Shown here: one piece after another, positions 1-9,738 of the stretch
Layout: every line of letters begins with the position of its first letter
Position numbering within the stretch: the first letter of the stretch is position 1
Source: Macrococcoides caseolyticum
GTDB taxonomy: Bacteria > Bacillota > Bacilli > Staphylococcales > Staphylococcaceae
Assembly (NCBI RefSeq): GCF_021366795.1
Contig: NZ_JAHCPS010000011.1
Coordinates: 1 to 63,990, forward strand
DNA: 63,990 nucleotides
Reading direction: 5' to 3'
Translations under genes and position numbers: made by a program
The notes under the pieces: generated by a model
The model's input: the letters and a program-made list of their open reading frames with translations, nothing else
What the model was told of the DNA's origin: nothing
Databases searched by the model: none

Positions 1-27
1 CACTTGAATATGAAACTCTTTTCATAA

Positions 28-83
28 TAAAAACACTCCTATCAAATTCATTTTAATATGAATTCAACAAGAGTGCTTTTTTA
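28..83. terminator. Bidirectional terminator-like hairpin downstream of dck
   Basis: Outer arms AAAACACTC and GAGTGCTTTT enclose an inner pairing of AAATTCAT with ATGAATT. A-rich and T-rich flanks lie on either side, so it could stop transcripts from both directions, including the leftward kinase operon that ends at 144. Confidence 0.7.
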
Positions 84-143
84 TTTTGTCTCACTAAATG
101 GGGTCAGTTCCCTATTGATACAGTGCCATTTTTTATTCAATTA

Positions 144-800
144 CTATCTCTTATGCATTTCACGGTGTGTTTCAATGACTTTCGCGATTTTTTGGATGAC
201 TGGGTCTAGTGAATCTATATCGTCATACACATCGTATTCATTAATATTAATACGTACGACAGGGCATGCGTTAAAACCATCAATCCATTTTTCGTAACGG
301 GCAAATAATGCACGCCAGTATGCTTCATCTGTTTCAATTTCCATTTGACGACCACGTTCAGCGATACGGTTGATAACAGACTCGTAGTCACATTCTAAAT
401 AGATTAAGCAGTCAGGTTTCGGGAAATAAGGTGTCATTACCATTGCTTCGTATAACTCGTAGTACGTTTTGAAATCTTCAGCAGTCATCGTGCCGCCTTC
501 TTCATGCATCTTAGCAAAGATATCAACGTCTTCATAGATTGAGCGATCTTGAATAAAGCCGCCTCCATATTCAAACATACGCTTTTGTTCTTTGAAGCGT
601 TCTGCTAAGAAATAAATTTGTAGGTGGAAACTCCAGCGGTCGAAATCAGCATAGAATTTTTCTAAGTACGGGTTATTGTCTACTTTCTCAAAAGACGTTC
701 TAAAGTTTAATTTCTCAGCTAATGCTTTCGTTAAAGAAGATTTGCCGACACCGACTGTGCCTGCGATAGTGATAATTGCATCATTTGGTATTTGGTACAT
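144..800 (-). CDS. dck: Deoxyadenosine/deoxycytidine kinase
   Basis: A 218-residue deoxynucleoside kinase of the dCK/dGK family that phosphorylates salvaged deoxynucleosides to dNMPs in the cytosol. The P-loop GTVGVGKSS lies near residue 13 and the DRSIYED motif (the ERS/DRS element of this family) near residue 85. The longest frame starts at 857, but the ATG at 800 follows GGAG at good spacing and gives the usual family length. It overlaps the 3' end of the upstream paralogue by 20 bases, so the two are translated as a pair. The DRSIYED-IFAKMH signature resembles Bacillus subtilis Dck rather than Dgk. Substrate preference is inferred from that resemblance only. Confidence 0.85.
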   Translation of the reverse strand: MYQIPNDAIITIAGTVGVGKSSLTKALAEKLNFRTSFEKVDNNPYLEKFYADFDRWSFHLQIYFLAERFKEQKRMFEYGGGFIQDRSIYEDVDIFAKMHEEGGTMTAEDFKTYYELYEAMVMTPYFPKPDCLIYLECDYESVINRIAERGRQMEIETDEAYWRALFARYEKWIDGFNACPVVRININEYDVYDDIDSLDPVIQKIAKVIETHREMHKR

Positions 801-1401
801 TGTGTTCTCCAATTCTCGCTGTAATGCGTTGTAATATTTGTTTAAAATCTGCTTCATTATTCACGAAATCAATATCAGTTGTATCGATTAATAGTGTTGT
901 ATGATGATCTTTCATCGATTCATAAACATACTTATAGTCTTCAGTTAATTTGATTAAATAATCATCTTCAATAATTTGTTCGAAATCACGTGCGCGTTTA
1001 TGAATACGTGATTTTAATGTATCAAGTTCTGCAGTTAAAAAAATCGTCGCATCCGGCTTTCTAATATCCTCAGTTAAAATATCATAAATACGAATAAATT
1101 TATCGTATTCTGAACGATTTAAAGTATTTTTAGCAAAAACTTTATTTTTTAAAATATGGTAATCACTGACGACAGCAGTATCATTGTTTAACTCACTGAG
1201 TTCTTTGTAACGATGACATAAGAAAAACATCTCGGTCTGGAAGCTCCACTTCTCAATGTCAGCATAAAAGTCTGAAAGAAATGGATTCTCTTCTACGATT
1301 TCGTACATCGCAGGTACACCTAGATGTTTAGAAAGTAAAGTAGTTAGTGAACTTTTGCCGACACCGATAGGACCTTCAATCGCAATATATAAAGGTGTCA
1401 T
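781..1401 (-). CDS. dgk: Deoxyguanosine kinase-type deoxynucleoside kinase
   Basis: A 206-residue paralogue of the downstream kinase, with the P-loop GPIGVGKSS near residue 10 and a SDYHILKNKVFA stretch typical of the Dgk branch. It is the first gene of a two-gene leftward operon. The ATG at 1401 follows GAGGAG; the longer frame from 1482 has no comparable ribosome site. Divergent from tadA, with about 70 bases between the starts. In B. subtilis dck, dgk and tadA (yaaJ) also lie close together. dGK versus dAK specificity cannot be settled from the sequence. Confidence 0.8.
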   Translation of the reverse strand: MTPLYIAIEGPIGVGKSSLTTLLSKHLGVPAMYEIVEENPFLSDFYADIEKWSFQTEMFFLCHRYKELSELNNDTAVVSDYHILKNKVFAKNTLNRSEYDKFIRIYDILTEDIRKPDATIFLTAELDTLKSRIHKRARDFEQIIEDDYLIKLTEDYKYVYESMKDHHTTLLIDTTDIDFVNNEADFKQILQRITARIGEHNVPNTK

Positions 1402-1431
1402 AATAATCTCCTCTAATGTAGAATAAAATAG

Positions 1432-1968
<537 letters not shown>

Positions 1969-2022
1969 ATATTACTTAAATATTTTGGTAAACTTAAGGT
2001 ATTCAAAATAGGAGATGAAGGC

Positions 2023-2889
2023 ATGATTAAATTAATTGCAACAGATATGGACGGTACCTTACTTAATAGTGCACATGAAGTTTCAGACGATAATATTAAA
2101 GCGATTCAATATGCTCAGTCAAAAGGTGTAACAGTTGTCATTGCAACTGGGCGTGCTTTCTATGAAGCGAATACGCCGATCAAACCAACTGGGCTAAAAG
2201 TGCCGTTTATCTGTTTAAATGGTGCAGAAGTACGGGATGAGGAATTTAATATAGTACATACGTCGAAGCTAAGTAATGAACAGATTAATGACATTACTTC
2301 AATCTTAGATAAATACGAATTGTATTATCAAGTTTACACGAGTGCTAGAATTTACACCGAGGATAAAGAGAAGGATTTACAAATTTATATTGATATTGCC
2401 GAAAAAATGGGCCACACGCCAGACATAGAAAAAATTCGTCAATCGATTCAAAAACGAATCGATAATGGTTCACTTAAAGAAGTGGCGCGTTATGATGAAG
2501 TATATGAGCGTGATGGTGAAATCGTCATGAAATTCCTTGCGTTTTCCGGAGATTTAGCAAAACTTGATGCAGCGAAAGCAGAACTTCGTGCATTTAATCA
2601 TTTAGCAGTATCGTCATCTTCTAGAGGAAATATTGAAATTACGCATAACGATGCTCAAAAAGGGATCGCACTTGAAGCATTATGCGAACAGCTTAATATC
2701 TCAATGGATCAAGTGATGGCAATAGGTGATAACTTAAATGATATCTCAATGATTGAGCGCGCAAAATATTCGTTTGCAATGGAAAATGGAACGGACGAAG
2801 TGAAAGCAGCTGCGAATTATATGGCAGGCTCTAATGAAGAGAGTGGTGTGGGTCGTGCAATTATGAAAGTCATGAATGGGGAAGTGTAG
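2023..2889 (+). CDS. Cof-type HAD-superfamily phosphatase
   Basis: A 288-residue HAD IIB (Cof/YidA-like) phosphatase. Motif I is DMDGTLL near residue 8, motif II the ATGR stretch near residue 47, and motif IV GDNLNDISM near residue 240, with the large type IIB cap domain between. These enzymes dephosphorylate sugar phosphates or cofactor phosphates such as FMN and PLP; the substrate cannot be told here. The ribosome site AGGAGATGAAGGC precedes the ATG. It lies 54 bases after tadA and ends at a strong hairpin, so it may be co-transcribed with tadA. Confidence 0.85.
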   Translation: MIKLIATDMDGTLLNSAHEVSDDNIKAIQYAQSKGVTVVIATGRAFYEANTPIKPTGLKVPFICLNGAEVRDEEFNIVHTSKLSNEQINDITSILDKYELYYQVYTSARIYTEDKEKDLQIYIDIAEKMGHTPDIEKIRQSIQKRIDNGSLKEVARYDEVYERDGEIVMKFLAFSGDLAKLDAAKAELRAFNHLAVSSSSRGNIEITHNDAQKGIALEALCEQLNISMDQVMAIGDNLNDISMIERAKYSFAMENGTDEVKAAANYMAGSNEESGVGRAIMKVMNGEV

Positions 2890-2956
2890 AAAGCGTGAGT
2901 GATATGTCCATGATTGATGAGTTAATGGACAAGTGGGTTGAGAAAACTCGAAAAAT

Positions 2957-3004
2957 AAAAACGACATGACTGATATCAAGTACATATCGGTCATGTCGTT
3001 TTTA
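2957..3004. terminator. Bidirectional rho-independent terminator
   Basis: An almost continuous stem of about 20 bp with a 7-base loop (CAAGTAC), containing ACGACATGAC paired with GTCATGTCGT and A/T tracts on both sides. It separates two convergent genes. Confidence 0.9.
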
Positions 3005-3010
3005 TTATAT

Positions 3011-3577
3011 CTATTTTTCTTCCACTTCCATCACTTGTATCACGCTCGCGGGCACGCCTGCAACGACAACATTATCAGGAACGTCTTTCGTTACAACAGC
3101 ACCACTCGCAATGACCACATTATCACCAATTGTCACGCCTGGATTAATCACACTGCGTCCACCAATCCAGCAATTATTACCGATGACAACGGGCTTTGCG
3201 TATTCCTTACCACTGTTGCGCTGGGCGGCATCAACCGGGTGTGTTGCAGTATATATATGAACGCCTGGTGCAATCATGCAATTATCGCCAATCGTAACAG
3301 GTGCTACATCTAATATCGTTAAATCATGATTTGCATAAAAGTTTTCACCCACGTGAATGTTATAACCATAATCGCATCTAAAATCTGCCTCTATTGTTAC
3401 ATTTTCTTTCGTAGAACCGAGAATGGCCTTTATACGTTTTTTACGTTCATCCTCTAAATTCTCAGGCGTATTGTTATATGCTCGGACAGTAATTTTAGCA
3501 TTCATACGATCATTTTTTAACTCAACATCTTGAGGGTCGTACATTAATCCTGCTAACATTTTTTCTTTTTCCGTCAT
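3011..3577 (-). CDS. Maltose/galactoside O-acetyltransferase family protein
   Basis: A 188-residue hexapeptide-repeat acetyltransferase of the Maa/LacA type. An N-terminal Mac domain ([16 protein letters not shown]) precedes a left-handed beta-helix with repeated [IV]GxN/[IV]GDN turns and the catalytic His context [12 protein letters not shown]. It transfers acetyl from acetyl-CoA to a sugar hydroxyl; the sugar is unknown. The ATG at 3577 is preferred because AGGTG lies 7 bases upstream; the ATG at 3586 would abut that site. Last gene of a leftward block after folE2. Confidence 0.87.
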   Translation of the reverse strand: MTEKEKMLAGLMYDPQDVELKNDRMNAKITVRAYNNTPENLEDERKKRIKAILGSTKENVTIEADFRCDYGYNIHVGENFYANHDLTILDVAPVTIGDNCMIAPGVHIYTATHPVDAAQRNSGKEYAKPVVIGNNCWIGGRSVINPGVTIGDNVVIASGAVVTKDVPDNVVVAGVPASVIQVMEVEEK

Positions 3578-3586
3578 AAACATCAC

Positions 3587-4465
3587 CTATTTCGTATAAG
3601 TTAATCTCGCAAATGCATCGTGCTGGTGAATTGATTCTTCGTTACGACATTCGATTGTAAATTCTTGAATGAAATCAAGTTCTACTAAATCCGCCGCAAT
3701 TAAACGTAATAAGTCTTCAACGAAACGTGGATTCTCATATGCACGCTCTGTTACTGATTTCTCATCCGTACGTTTTAAAATAGGGTAAAGCATCGAACTT
3801 GCGTTAACTTCCATTGCTTCTAAGATTTTCTCTTTGAAGTCTGTTGGGAGTTCGCTTTCAGGTGCAAAGTCTGCTTTCACTGTCACGATGCCACGTTGAT
3901 TATGTGCTGAATACTCACTGATTTCTTTAGAACAAGGGCAAAGTGTAGTGACCATTGCTGTTAACGTTAATGATTTGCTTACCGTTTTTTCATCCTCAAC
4001 TGTCATTGAAAAACGTGTATCCGCATGTCCAACTGCACGTAAATTCGTCACTGGACTGAAACGATCAAAGAACCATTTCGCATCAACATCAACCGTTGCG
4101 TCCTTTTGATGCATAACCGTTTGTAGCGTAATTAATACAGCTTTCAATGTATCGAAATCTAAAGATAAGCCATTATCATAATGTGCCTCAACAGATTCTA
4201 ATATACGGCTCATGTTAATGCCTTTTTCGTCTTTTGCTAAATGTGTGGACAGACTGAATGTACCCGCAGTTTGATAGCCATCTAAACGTACAGGATATGT
4301 TAAATTCTTAATTCCGACGTGATCAATTTCAAATAAAAAGTCTTTTTTAGAACTTTGAAGATCCGTCATTTTTTCCTTCTCAGTAGGTTTCGTACCTTTA
4401 ATAGGATCTACTGAACCAAAATGTTTCCAACGGCCTTCACGTGTATTTAAATTATATTGCTCCAT
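3587..4465 (-). CDS. folE2: GTP cyclohydrolase FolE2
   Basis: The 292-residue type IB GTP cyclohydrolase converts GTP to 7,8-dihydroneopterin triphosphate, the first step of folate synthesis. The active-site cysteine lies in [19 protein letters not shown]. Length matches the FolE2 family. The ribosome site AGGAGA precedes the ATG. It lies between bshB2 and the acetyltransferase, with 13 and 9 bases on either side, so it is probably in the same transcript. Confidence 0.94.
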   Translation of the reverse strand: MEQYNLNTREGRWKHFGSVDPIKGTKPTEKEKMTDLQSSKKDFLFEIDHVGIKNLTYPVRLDGYQTAGTFSLSTHLAKDEKGINMSRILESVEAHYDNGLSLDFDTLKAVLITLQTVMHQKDATVDVDAKWFFDRFSPVTNLRAVGHADTRFSMTVEDEKTVSKSLTLTAMVTTLCPCSKEISEYSAHNQRGIVTVKADFAPESELPTDFKEKILEAMEVNASSMLYPILKRTDEKSVTERAYENPRFVEDLLRLIAADLVELDFIQEFTIECRNEESIHQHDAFARLTYTK

Positions 4466-4478
4466 GTCATTCTCCTAA

Positions 4479-5141
4479 TTAAAGTTCATATTGATAGAAG
4501 CGTTCTTTACGCAGCCACATATCTTTTGCTGCTTCCGCTTCTTGTGTATTTGCTGCTAAATTTTCTAACATAGGTCCTGTTTGAGATGCGTGTGCACCTA
4601 ATACATTCATTTTTCTATCTTCATAACCAGCGATATCATTGACTATATTCGGTTCACCGATATTTTCTACTGCGTCATTACTGAAAGCTACTAAATGTAA
4701 TTTCGGTTTGTCACCTTCCATACGGCGTACCGCTTCAACAACTGCATCTGCTGTTGCTTCGTGGTCTGGATGTACGGAATAACCTGGATAGAACGAAATA
4801 ATCTTCGAAGGATTTAATTCATTGATTAAATCAGTCACCATCTTCACTAAATCATCCAGCAGTTCAAATTCTAACGTCTTATCACGATAGCCCATTTTAC
4901 GTAAATCCGTAATACCCATTACGCGACATGCATCTTCTAATTCTTTCTCGCGAATCTTCGGTAACGTTTCACGCGTTGCAAATGGAGGGTTCCCTAGATT
5001 ACGTCCCATTTGTCCTAAAGTTAGACACGCATATGTTACAGGTGTACCTTCATCTATATGTTTCATAATCGTACCTGATACGCCGAATGCTTCATCATCC
5101 GGGTGAGGGAAGATTACGAGCACTTGTCTTTCTTTGTCCAT
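4479..5141 (-). CDS. bshB2: Bacillithiol biosynthesis deacetylase BshB2
   Basis: A 220-residue LmbE/PIG-L-type zinc deacetylase. The metal-binding motif HPDDE lies in VIFPHPDDEAFG near residue 12 and the second metal histidine in SVHPDHEAT. It removes acetyl from N-acetylglucosaminyl-malate during bacillithiol synthesis. The ATG at 5141 has a GGGGG ribosome site; the longer frame to 5186 runs into the upstream gene. Its upstream neighbour is a YojF-like protein, the same pairing as yojF-yojG (bshB2) in B. subtilis. Confidence 0.93.
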   Translation of the reverse strand: MDKERQVLVIFPHPDDEAFGVSGTIMKHIDEGTPVTYACLTLGQMGRNLGNPPFATRETLPKIREKELEDACRVMGITDLRKMGYRDKTLEFELLDDLVKMVTDLINELNPSKIISFYPGYSVHPDHEATADAVVEAVRRMEGDKPKLHLVAFSNDAVENIGEPNIVNDIAGYEDRKMNVLGAHASQTGPMLENLAANTQEAEAAKDMWLRKERFYQYEL

Positions 5142-5154
5142 CTCTATATCCCCC

Positions 5155-5511
5155 TTAAACCTCAAATGGCGTTTCACTGATTTCAAGTGCTGCTGCCAGC
5201 TGACCTTGATAGTTTAATCCTGCCATTAAGAAACGACCATTTTCGTCAATTTCAAAGTGTGTTAATCCCTGAACATAAACCCAGCCACCATTTAATTTTA
5301 GTCCGACACGGAATGGCTCTTTACCGCCACCCGTAATAATCCCTTGAATATATGATACTTGAATATTGCGTAAAAATGTACCCGCATTGAATACTTTTTC
5401 GTCGAAGTGACTTGCGTAGGCACCATTTGTTGTTTCTACATGTAAATAAACAGGCTTCTCCTGAAAATCGTTGAGCAGTTCCTGTACCTTTTGTTTTTCG
5501 ATTAATTCCAT
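5155..5511 (-). CDS. YojF-like DUF1806 family protein
   Basis: A 118-residue protein recognised as the YojF/DUF1806 family by overall pattern and by its position directly before bshB2. No catalytic motif is evident. The function is unknown; association with bacillithiol metabolism is inferred from gene neighbourhood alone. Two ATG codons compete: the one at 5511 is about 8 bases from AGGAG, while the one at 5517 is only 2 bases away. Confidence 0.8.
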   Translation of the reverse strand: MELIEKQKVQELLNDFQEKPVYLHVETTNGAYASHFDEKVFNAGTFLRNIQVSYIQGIITGGGKEPFRVGLKLNGGWVYVQGLTHFEIDENGRFLMAGLNYQGQLAAALEISETPFEV

Positions 5512-5601
5512 AGTCATTACTCCTCAAAGTTTATACTAGACTATTTTACTAAATAAATTGTAAAAATTATACCTTTTGAGCTTGAGATGATGAAATAGTA
5601 C

Positions 5602-5627
5602 AAAAAAGCTGAGACAAATGTCCCAGC
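5602..5627 (-). terminator. Terminator of pdxK
   Basis: Read on the minus strand, GCTGGGAC and GTCTCAGC form a stem with one mismatch around a 4-base loop, followed directly by TTTTTT. Confidence 0.8.
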
Positions 5628-5642
5628 TCTTAAAGCAAATGT

Positions 5643-6476
5643 TTATACTTCCTTCGTACTTACTTCTATTTTCTCAACATTGTTGTAAGCACCGTGTTGA
5701 ACAGGGCCAACAAATTCATTCATTTGCCAACCATGTTTGATTGCTGAAGCGACAAATCCTTTCGCTGCGATCACTGCTTCACGAGGTGATTTACCTAATG
5801 CCAAGTTAGCGGTTGTTGCAGCTGCGAATGTACAACCTGCACCGTGGTTATAAGATGATTGGAATTTATCTGTTGTAAGCAATGTGTAAGTTGTACCATC
5901 ATAGTATAAATCTAGCGCTTCATCCGATTCTAAAGCTTTTCCACCTTTAATGACAACGTGTTTTGCACCACGTTCGCGGATGATTTTAGCCGCTTCTTTC
6001 ATTTGATCAATTGTTGTTAATTTACCTAAACCTGATAATTGACCTGCTTCAAATAAGTTAGGTGTAACGACCGTTGCAAGTGGTAGTAAATGTTTAATCA
6101 TAGCCTCAGTATTGCCTGGATTAAGGACTTCATCTTCCCCTTTACATACCATAACCGGGTCAACGACAAAAATTTCTGCACTTGAATCGTTAAATGCTTT
6201 TGCAGCGCGTTCAATAATTTCTTCAGTGCCTAACATTCCTGTTTTAATTGCATCAGGTCCGATAGATAATGCTGTTTTAATTTGTTTATCTAATAATTCA
6301 ATCGGTAATGGTGTCACATCATGTCCCCAAGTCTCAGGATCCATTGCTACAACAGCAGTTAAAGCGACCATACCGTATGTGTTGTATTCCTGGAATGTTT
6401 TTAAGTCTGCCTGCATCCCTGCTCCGGCACTTGTATCAGATCCTGCAATTGTTAAAATCTTTTTTAAGCTCATCAT
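5643..6476 (-). CDS. pdxK: Pyridoxine/pyridoxal/pyridoxamine kinase (ThiD-like)
   Basis: A 277-residue ribokinase-fold kinase very similar to the S. aureus PdxK: TIAGSDTSAGAGMQADLKTF at the N-terminus, DPVMVCKGEDEVL in the middle and the anion-hole/catalytic stretch HGAGCTFAAA near residue 214. It phosphorylates vitamin B6 vitamers to make PLP; related ThiD enzymes phosphorylate HMP for thiamine, so activity on HMP is possible. Two adjacent ATG codons (6476 and 6473) follow GGGG; either could be used. It is a single-gene transcript with its own terminator, divergent from ung. Confidence 0.9.
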   Translation of the reverse strand: MMSLKKILTIAGSDTSAGAGMQADLKTFQEYNTYGMVALTAVVAMDPETWGHDVTPLPIELLDKQIKTALSIGPDAIKTGMLGTEEIIERAAKAFNDSSAEIFVVDPVMVCKGEDEVLNPGNTEAMIKHLLPLATVVTPNLFEAGQLSGLGKLTTIDQMKEAAKIIRERGAKHVVIKGGKALESDEALDLYYDGTTYTLLTTDKFQSSYNHGAGCTFAAATTANLALGKSPREAVIAAKGFVASAIKHGWQMNEFVGPVQHGAYNNVEKIEVSTKEV

Positions 6477-6580
6477 TCATTTCCCCTATAAAGTTATTTG
6501 TTATATTATCATATCATTAATATGTGTATTTAAAAATAATTAGACGGTAAGTTATGTTACAATTTTAAAGAGGTGAGATG

Positions 6581-7234
6581 ATGGATTGGCAATCAATTTT
6601 TCATGCGATTAAACAATCACATGATTTTTCAAAAATGGATGCAATATTAGAGCAAGCTTATGCCACAAAAACGGTTTATCCGCCGCGTGAAGCAATATAT
6701 AATGCATTCACATTAACACCATTCGAACAAGTGAAAGTAGTAATAATCGGTCAGGATCCTTATCACGGACCGAACCAGGCACACGGACTGGCATTCTCAG
6801 TGCAGAAAGGTACAAAGCTACCACCTTCACTACGTAACATGTATCAGGAACTTGAAAGTGATATCGGCGTGACGAGAGTAACTGGTGATCTGTCTGGCTG
6901 GGCAAAAGAAGGGGTGTTACTCTTAAATAGAGTACTTACCGTTGAAGAAAAAAATGCGAACTCACATAAAGGTATCGGATGGGAGGAATTCACCAGTGCG
7001 ATTATTCAGGCGGTGTCAGAACATAAAACACACGTCGTGTTTGTTTTATGGGGGAATCCTGCACAGCAATTATCACGCTATATCGATACGAATAAACACA
7101 CGATTATTAAGAGTGTACATCCAAGTCCATTGAGTGCGTACCGAGGCTTCTTCGGTTCGAAACCTTATAGTGCTGTTAATGAAGATCTACTAAAGCATGG
7201 TATTGCACCGATTAACTGGGCAAGGGAGGAATAA
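6581..7234 (+). CDS. ung: Uracil-DNA glycosylase (family 1)
   Basis: A 217-residue enzyme that excises uracil from DNA in base excision repair. Motif [18 protein letters not shown] carries the catalytic Asp near residue 66, and the C-terminal motif [14 protein letters not shown] carries the catalytic His. The second of two adjacent ATG codons is chosen because AGGTG lies 5 bases before it and it matches the staphylococcal N-terminus (M-[DE]-W). First gene of a three-gene operon with DUF5327 and DUF423 genes, as in B. subtilis ywdG-ywdI-ywdK. Confidence 0.96.
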   Translation: MDWQSIFHAIKQSHDFSKMDAILEQAYATKTVYPPREAIYNAFTLTPFEQVKVVIIGQDPYHGPNQAHGLAFSVQKGTKLPPSLRNMYQELESDIGVTRVTGDLSGWAKEGVLLLNRVLTVEEKNANSHKGIGWEEFTSAIIQAVSEHKTHVVFVLWGNPAQQLSRYIDTNKHTIIKSVHPSPLSAYRGFFGSKPYSAVNEDLLKHGIAPINWAREE

Positions 7235-7236
7235 CG

Positions 7237-7545
7237 ATGAACGAGAAGTTAATTGAACAATTATCGCAGGAAATAACAAATTTAAAGCAGGTAAAGAGTA
7301 ACGCAGCATTTAATAAACATTTATACGCCATTGAAATGCTGGCACGTTTGGGCCAGACTGAAGAAAGTGGTGTGGTGATGCCACAAACACCAGTACAATC
7401 ATCGTCTATTAGTCAAAGCACGGGTCCACATGCTGGGATAACGACTGAAGAATTAAAGATGATGGGTGCTAAAGTTGTTTCAAATGATATTAAAGCAAAG
7501 ACAGACGACGGATTTGCCAATGGTGATTCGATATTTGATTTTTAA
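7237..7545 (+). CDS. DUF5327 family protein (YwdI-like)
   Basis: A 102-residue small soluble protein of unknown function, recognised by its position after ung and by the N-terminal pattern [12 protein letters not shown], a short helical segment and a low-complexity Ser/Gln/Pro linker near residues 48-62. The ribosome site AGGGAGG lies inside the last codons of ung, and only 2 bases separate the genes, so translation is probably coupled. No membrane segment or catalytic motif is visible. Confidence 0.75.
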   Translation: MNEKLIEQLSQEITNLKQVKSNAAFNKHLYAIEMLARLGQTEESGVVMPQTPVQSSSISQSTGPHAGITTEELKMMGAKVVSNDIKAKTDDGFANGDSIFDF

Positions 7546-7562
7546 TTAGGGAGGAAAAGGGA

Positions 7563-7925
7563 ATGAAACTATTTTTAATTATCGGTGCAATTAACGCTAT
7601 GATGGCGGTTGCATGTGGTGCATTTGGTGCACATGGTTTAGAAGGGAAGTTAAGCGAGAAATATATGGGCATTTGGGAGAAAGCGACGACTTACCAGATG
7701 TATCATGCGCTAGGATTATTAGTGATTGGTGTGTTAAATGGAACAACTAAAATGAACTTAGTGCCAGCAGGATGGATGATGACACTTGGTATTCTTTTCT
7801 TTAGTGGCTCATTGTACATATTGGCATTAACTCAAATTAAAATCTTAGGTGCGATTACTCCTATTGGAGGCGTATTATTTATAGCCGCATGGGTAGCACT
7901 TGTCATTGCAGCGATTAAATTATAA
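7563..7925 (+). CDS. DUF423 family membrane protein (YwdK-like)
   Basis: A 120-residue integral membrane protein with four predicted hydrophobic segments (about residues 3-23, 40-58, 68-86 and 95-118). The N-terminal motif [13 protein letters not shown] is characteristic of the DUF423 family. Molecular function is unknown. It closes the ung operon, with the ribosome site GGAGG 18 bases after the previous gene and a strong terminator downstream. Confidence 0.85.
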   Translation: MKLFLIIGAINAMMAVACGAFGAHGLEGKLSEKYMGIWEKATTYQMYHALGLLVIGVLNGTTKMNLVPAGWMMTLGILFFSGSLYILALTQIKILGAITPIGGVLFIAAWVALVIAAIKL

Positions 7926-7947
7926 ATATACTGCTTTATAGATAATT

Positions 7948-7987
7948 AAAAAAGGCTGACGTATTTTCGCGTCGGCCTTAATTTTTT
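7948..7987. terminator. Bidirectional terminator
   Basis: The stem GGCTGACG/CGTCGGCC has one G-T pair and a TATTTTCG loop, with A-rich and T-rich flanks. It serves the ung operon and the small leftward gene ending at 7997. Confidence 0.88.
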
Positions 7988-7996
7988 ATTAATTTT

Positions 7997-8122
7997 TTAT
8001 TTATTATTTGCTTGTTGTGTTGGGTTATTACGTTGTTGCTGAGCACGTTTCTCTAATTGTGATTTGACGATAGGAATTAAGATAGGACTTAATTTAATAA
8101 TTAATCGAACTAATTTATTCAT
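7997..8122 (-). CDS. Small basic hydrophobic protein of unknown function
   Basis: A 41-residue peptide: a hydrophobic helix (about residues 4-20, LVRLIIKLSPILIPIVK) followed by a Lys/Arg/Gln/Asn-rich tail ending in QQANNK. The ATG at 8122 is about 9 bases after GAGG. It lies between the permease gene (67 bases upstream) and a terminator. Size and composition suggest a small membrane-associated peptide. I do not recognise a family. Confidence 0.5.
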   Translation of the reverse strand: MNKLVRLIIKLSPILIPIVKSQLEKRAQQQRNNPTQQANNK

Positions 8123-8189
8123 AATCATTTGCCTCATTTCTATAAGTTGTTTAGTAACTATATAACCGTATTCTGAGGCGATAAACATC

Positions 8190-9539
8190 CTAATGTCTCT
8201 TTCTTAAAATAAAGTAGAAAGGAATTCCGATAATAACAAAGATTACACCAAGCATAGAGCCTACAAAATCACTCATTAATGTACTAATGATAATAAAGAA
8301 TCCACCAAACAATGCAACAATAGGAACGATTGGATAAAGTGGCACTGAATAGTCTCGTTTTAAGCCTTTATTTTGTTTACGAAGTATGAATAACCCAATA
8401 AAAGCGGCACTATAGAATAAATAAATAATAAAAATACAGATTTCTGATAAGTAGTCAGCATTGACGATGTCAGGAATAATGATCGTCAGTAATAATAAAA
8501 TCATACTAATCACATAAACAGCGATTAACGCACCAATTGGAGACTTAAATCTTGGGCTGACGTAACTGATCGCTTTATCGAATGGTAATAGATGATCATC
8601 TGCCATCGCGAAAGGAATACGTGGGAATGTCATAATTTTACCGTTGAGACAACCAAAGATTGAAATAATTACACCGATATTCACAATTTTAGAACCGAAA
8701 TCCCCGAATAAAATTTTTGCTGCTTCAGCTGAAGCAGTATTGCCTAAACCGACAAGCGTTTCTGCTGGAATTACACGTAATACAGCTATATTAATCAACA
8801 CATAAGCAAGTGTCACTATACCAATACCTACAAGCATTGCAAGTGGTAAATTACGTTTAGCGTTTTTCATTTCTCCTGTTAAGTTGGTTAAAAGAATCCA
8901 TCCATCATATGCAAATAGCGTTGCGAGTACGGCACGACCAAAGTTAATTTCTTCTTGATTTTTGATTAGACTTGTCACATCATGACCAAATACACCTTCT
9001 TTTCCCCATAGTAAGCCGAAGACGATGATTGCAAATACAGGAATCAATTTACAAACCGTAGTAAATGTCTGCATCGCACCACCTAAACCTGTTCCCATAA
9101 TATTTAGAATAACAAGAAATGTAAAGGCAGCAATACCAATCCAGATACCTAAAGAAGGATCTAATTCAAAAAAGTTTGTTACTAAAATACCAAAGAATAA
9201 TGATAAAGACGCAATAACAGCTGGACCGTATATAACGGTCTGCATCCAACCCGTTAAGAATCCCCAGAATGGGCCGTAAATATCACGAATATATGCGTAT
9301 AGCCCCCCTGTCTTTGGAATTTGTGCGCCGACTTCTGCGATTGTAAGACCCGCAGCAAGGGTTAATATACCACCGACGATCCATGCCCAAATTGCTAAAT
9401 CACTCGTACCAGCATGGTTTAATACGACAGACGGTTTAACGAAAACCCCTGAACCAATAATTGTACCGATAACGACAGTAATGGCAGTCCAGAAGCCTAT
9501 TGTTCTTTCTAGCGCCTGTTCTCCGTGTTGTTTATTCAT
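8190..9539 (-). CDS. APC-family amino-acid permease (LAT/SteT-like)
   Basis: A 449-residue, roughly 12-helix membrane transporter of the amino acid-polyamine-organocation superfamily. The first helix carries the unwound substrate-binding motif GTIIGSGVFVKP near residue 25, and the PKTGGLYAYIRD motif follows helix 2. The SteT-like branch often exchanges serine/threonine and other neutral amino acids; substrate is not determined here. The ATG at 9539 is 8 bases after AAGGGG; a GTG at 9548 is possible but worse spaced. Divergent from sstA across a 199-base region. Confidence 0.85.
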   Translation of the reverse strand: MNKQHGEQALERTIGFWTAITVVIGTIIGSGVFVKPSVVLNHAGTSDLAIWAWIVGGILTLAAGLTIAEVGAQIPKTGGLYAYIRDIYGPFWGFLTGWMQTVIYGPAVIASLSLFFGILVTNFFELDPSLGIWIGIAAFTFLVILNIMGTGLGGAMQTFTTVCKLIPVFAIIVFGLLWGKEGVFGHDVTSLIKNQEEINFGRAVLATLFAYDGWILLTNLTGEMKNAKRNLPLAMLVGIGIVTLAYVLINIAVLRVIPAETLVGLGNTASAEAAKILFGDFGSKIVNIGVIISIFGCLNGKIMTFPRIPFAMADDHLLPFDKAISYVSPRFKSPIGALIAVYVISMILLLLTIIIPDIVNADYLSEICIFIIYLFYSAAFIGLFILRKQNKGLKRDYSVPLYPIVPIVALFGGFFIIISTLMSDFVGSMLGVIFVIIGIPFYFILRKRH

Positions 9540-9651
9540 AAAAGTCACCCCTTCGTGTTTTTCTTATGTTCAATATATCATGAAATAAAGCGTTACCAAT
9601 ACAACTTTTTTAAAGAAAAACAAAGTTTTCGACGTATTTTTTAAATACAGG

Positions 9652-9679
9652 TTGAAAATAATTCTCATTCTGTTATGAT
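9652..9679 (+). promoter_or_regulatory. Sigma-A-type promoter of sstABCD
   Basis: A TTGAAA -35 element at 9652-9657 and a TATGAT -10 element at 9674-9679 with 16-base spacing lie immediately upstream of the Fur box. Confidence 0.7.
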
Positions 9680-9699
9680 TGTAACTGAAAATGTTTCTC

Positions 9700-9718
9700 A
9701 ATGATAATTGTTATCATT
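9700..9718 (+). promoter_or_regulatory. Fur box upstream of sstA
   Basis: AATGATAATTGTTATCATT is an inverted repeat differing at one base from the 7-1-7 Fur core TGATAATNATTATCA. It sits about 20 bases after the -10 element and 20 bases before the sstA start, where Fur-Fe would block transcription or elongation. Confidence 0.88.
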
Positions 9719-9738
9719 GACGATTGGAGCTCTTGTTG

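Noticed and set aside
58-297. 79-codon plus-strand frame over the 3' end of dck
   Set aside because: Antisense shadow of dck, and it starts within the terminator hairpin.
2966-3313. 115-codon plus-strand His-rich frame opposite the acetyltransferase gene
   Set aside because: Antisense of a hexapeptide-repeat gene, starting within the terminator stem.
6112-6543. 143-codon plus-strand frame opposite pdxK
   Set aside because: Shadow frame; pdxK on the other strand has full family motifs.
9652-9720. A second Fur box at the TAATTCTCATTCTG stretch around 9658-9672
   Set aside because: Only one half resembles a Fur half site; the 9700-9718 palindrome explains regulation.
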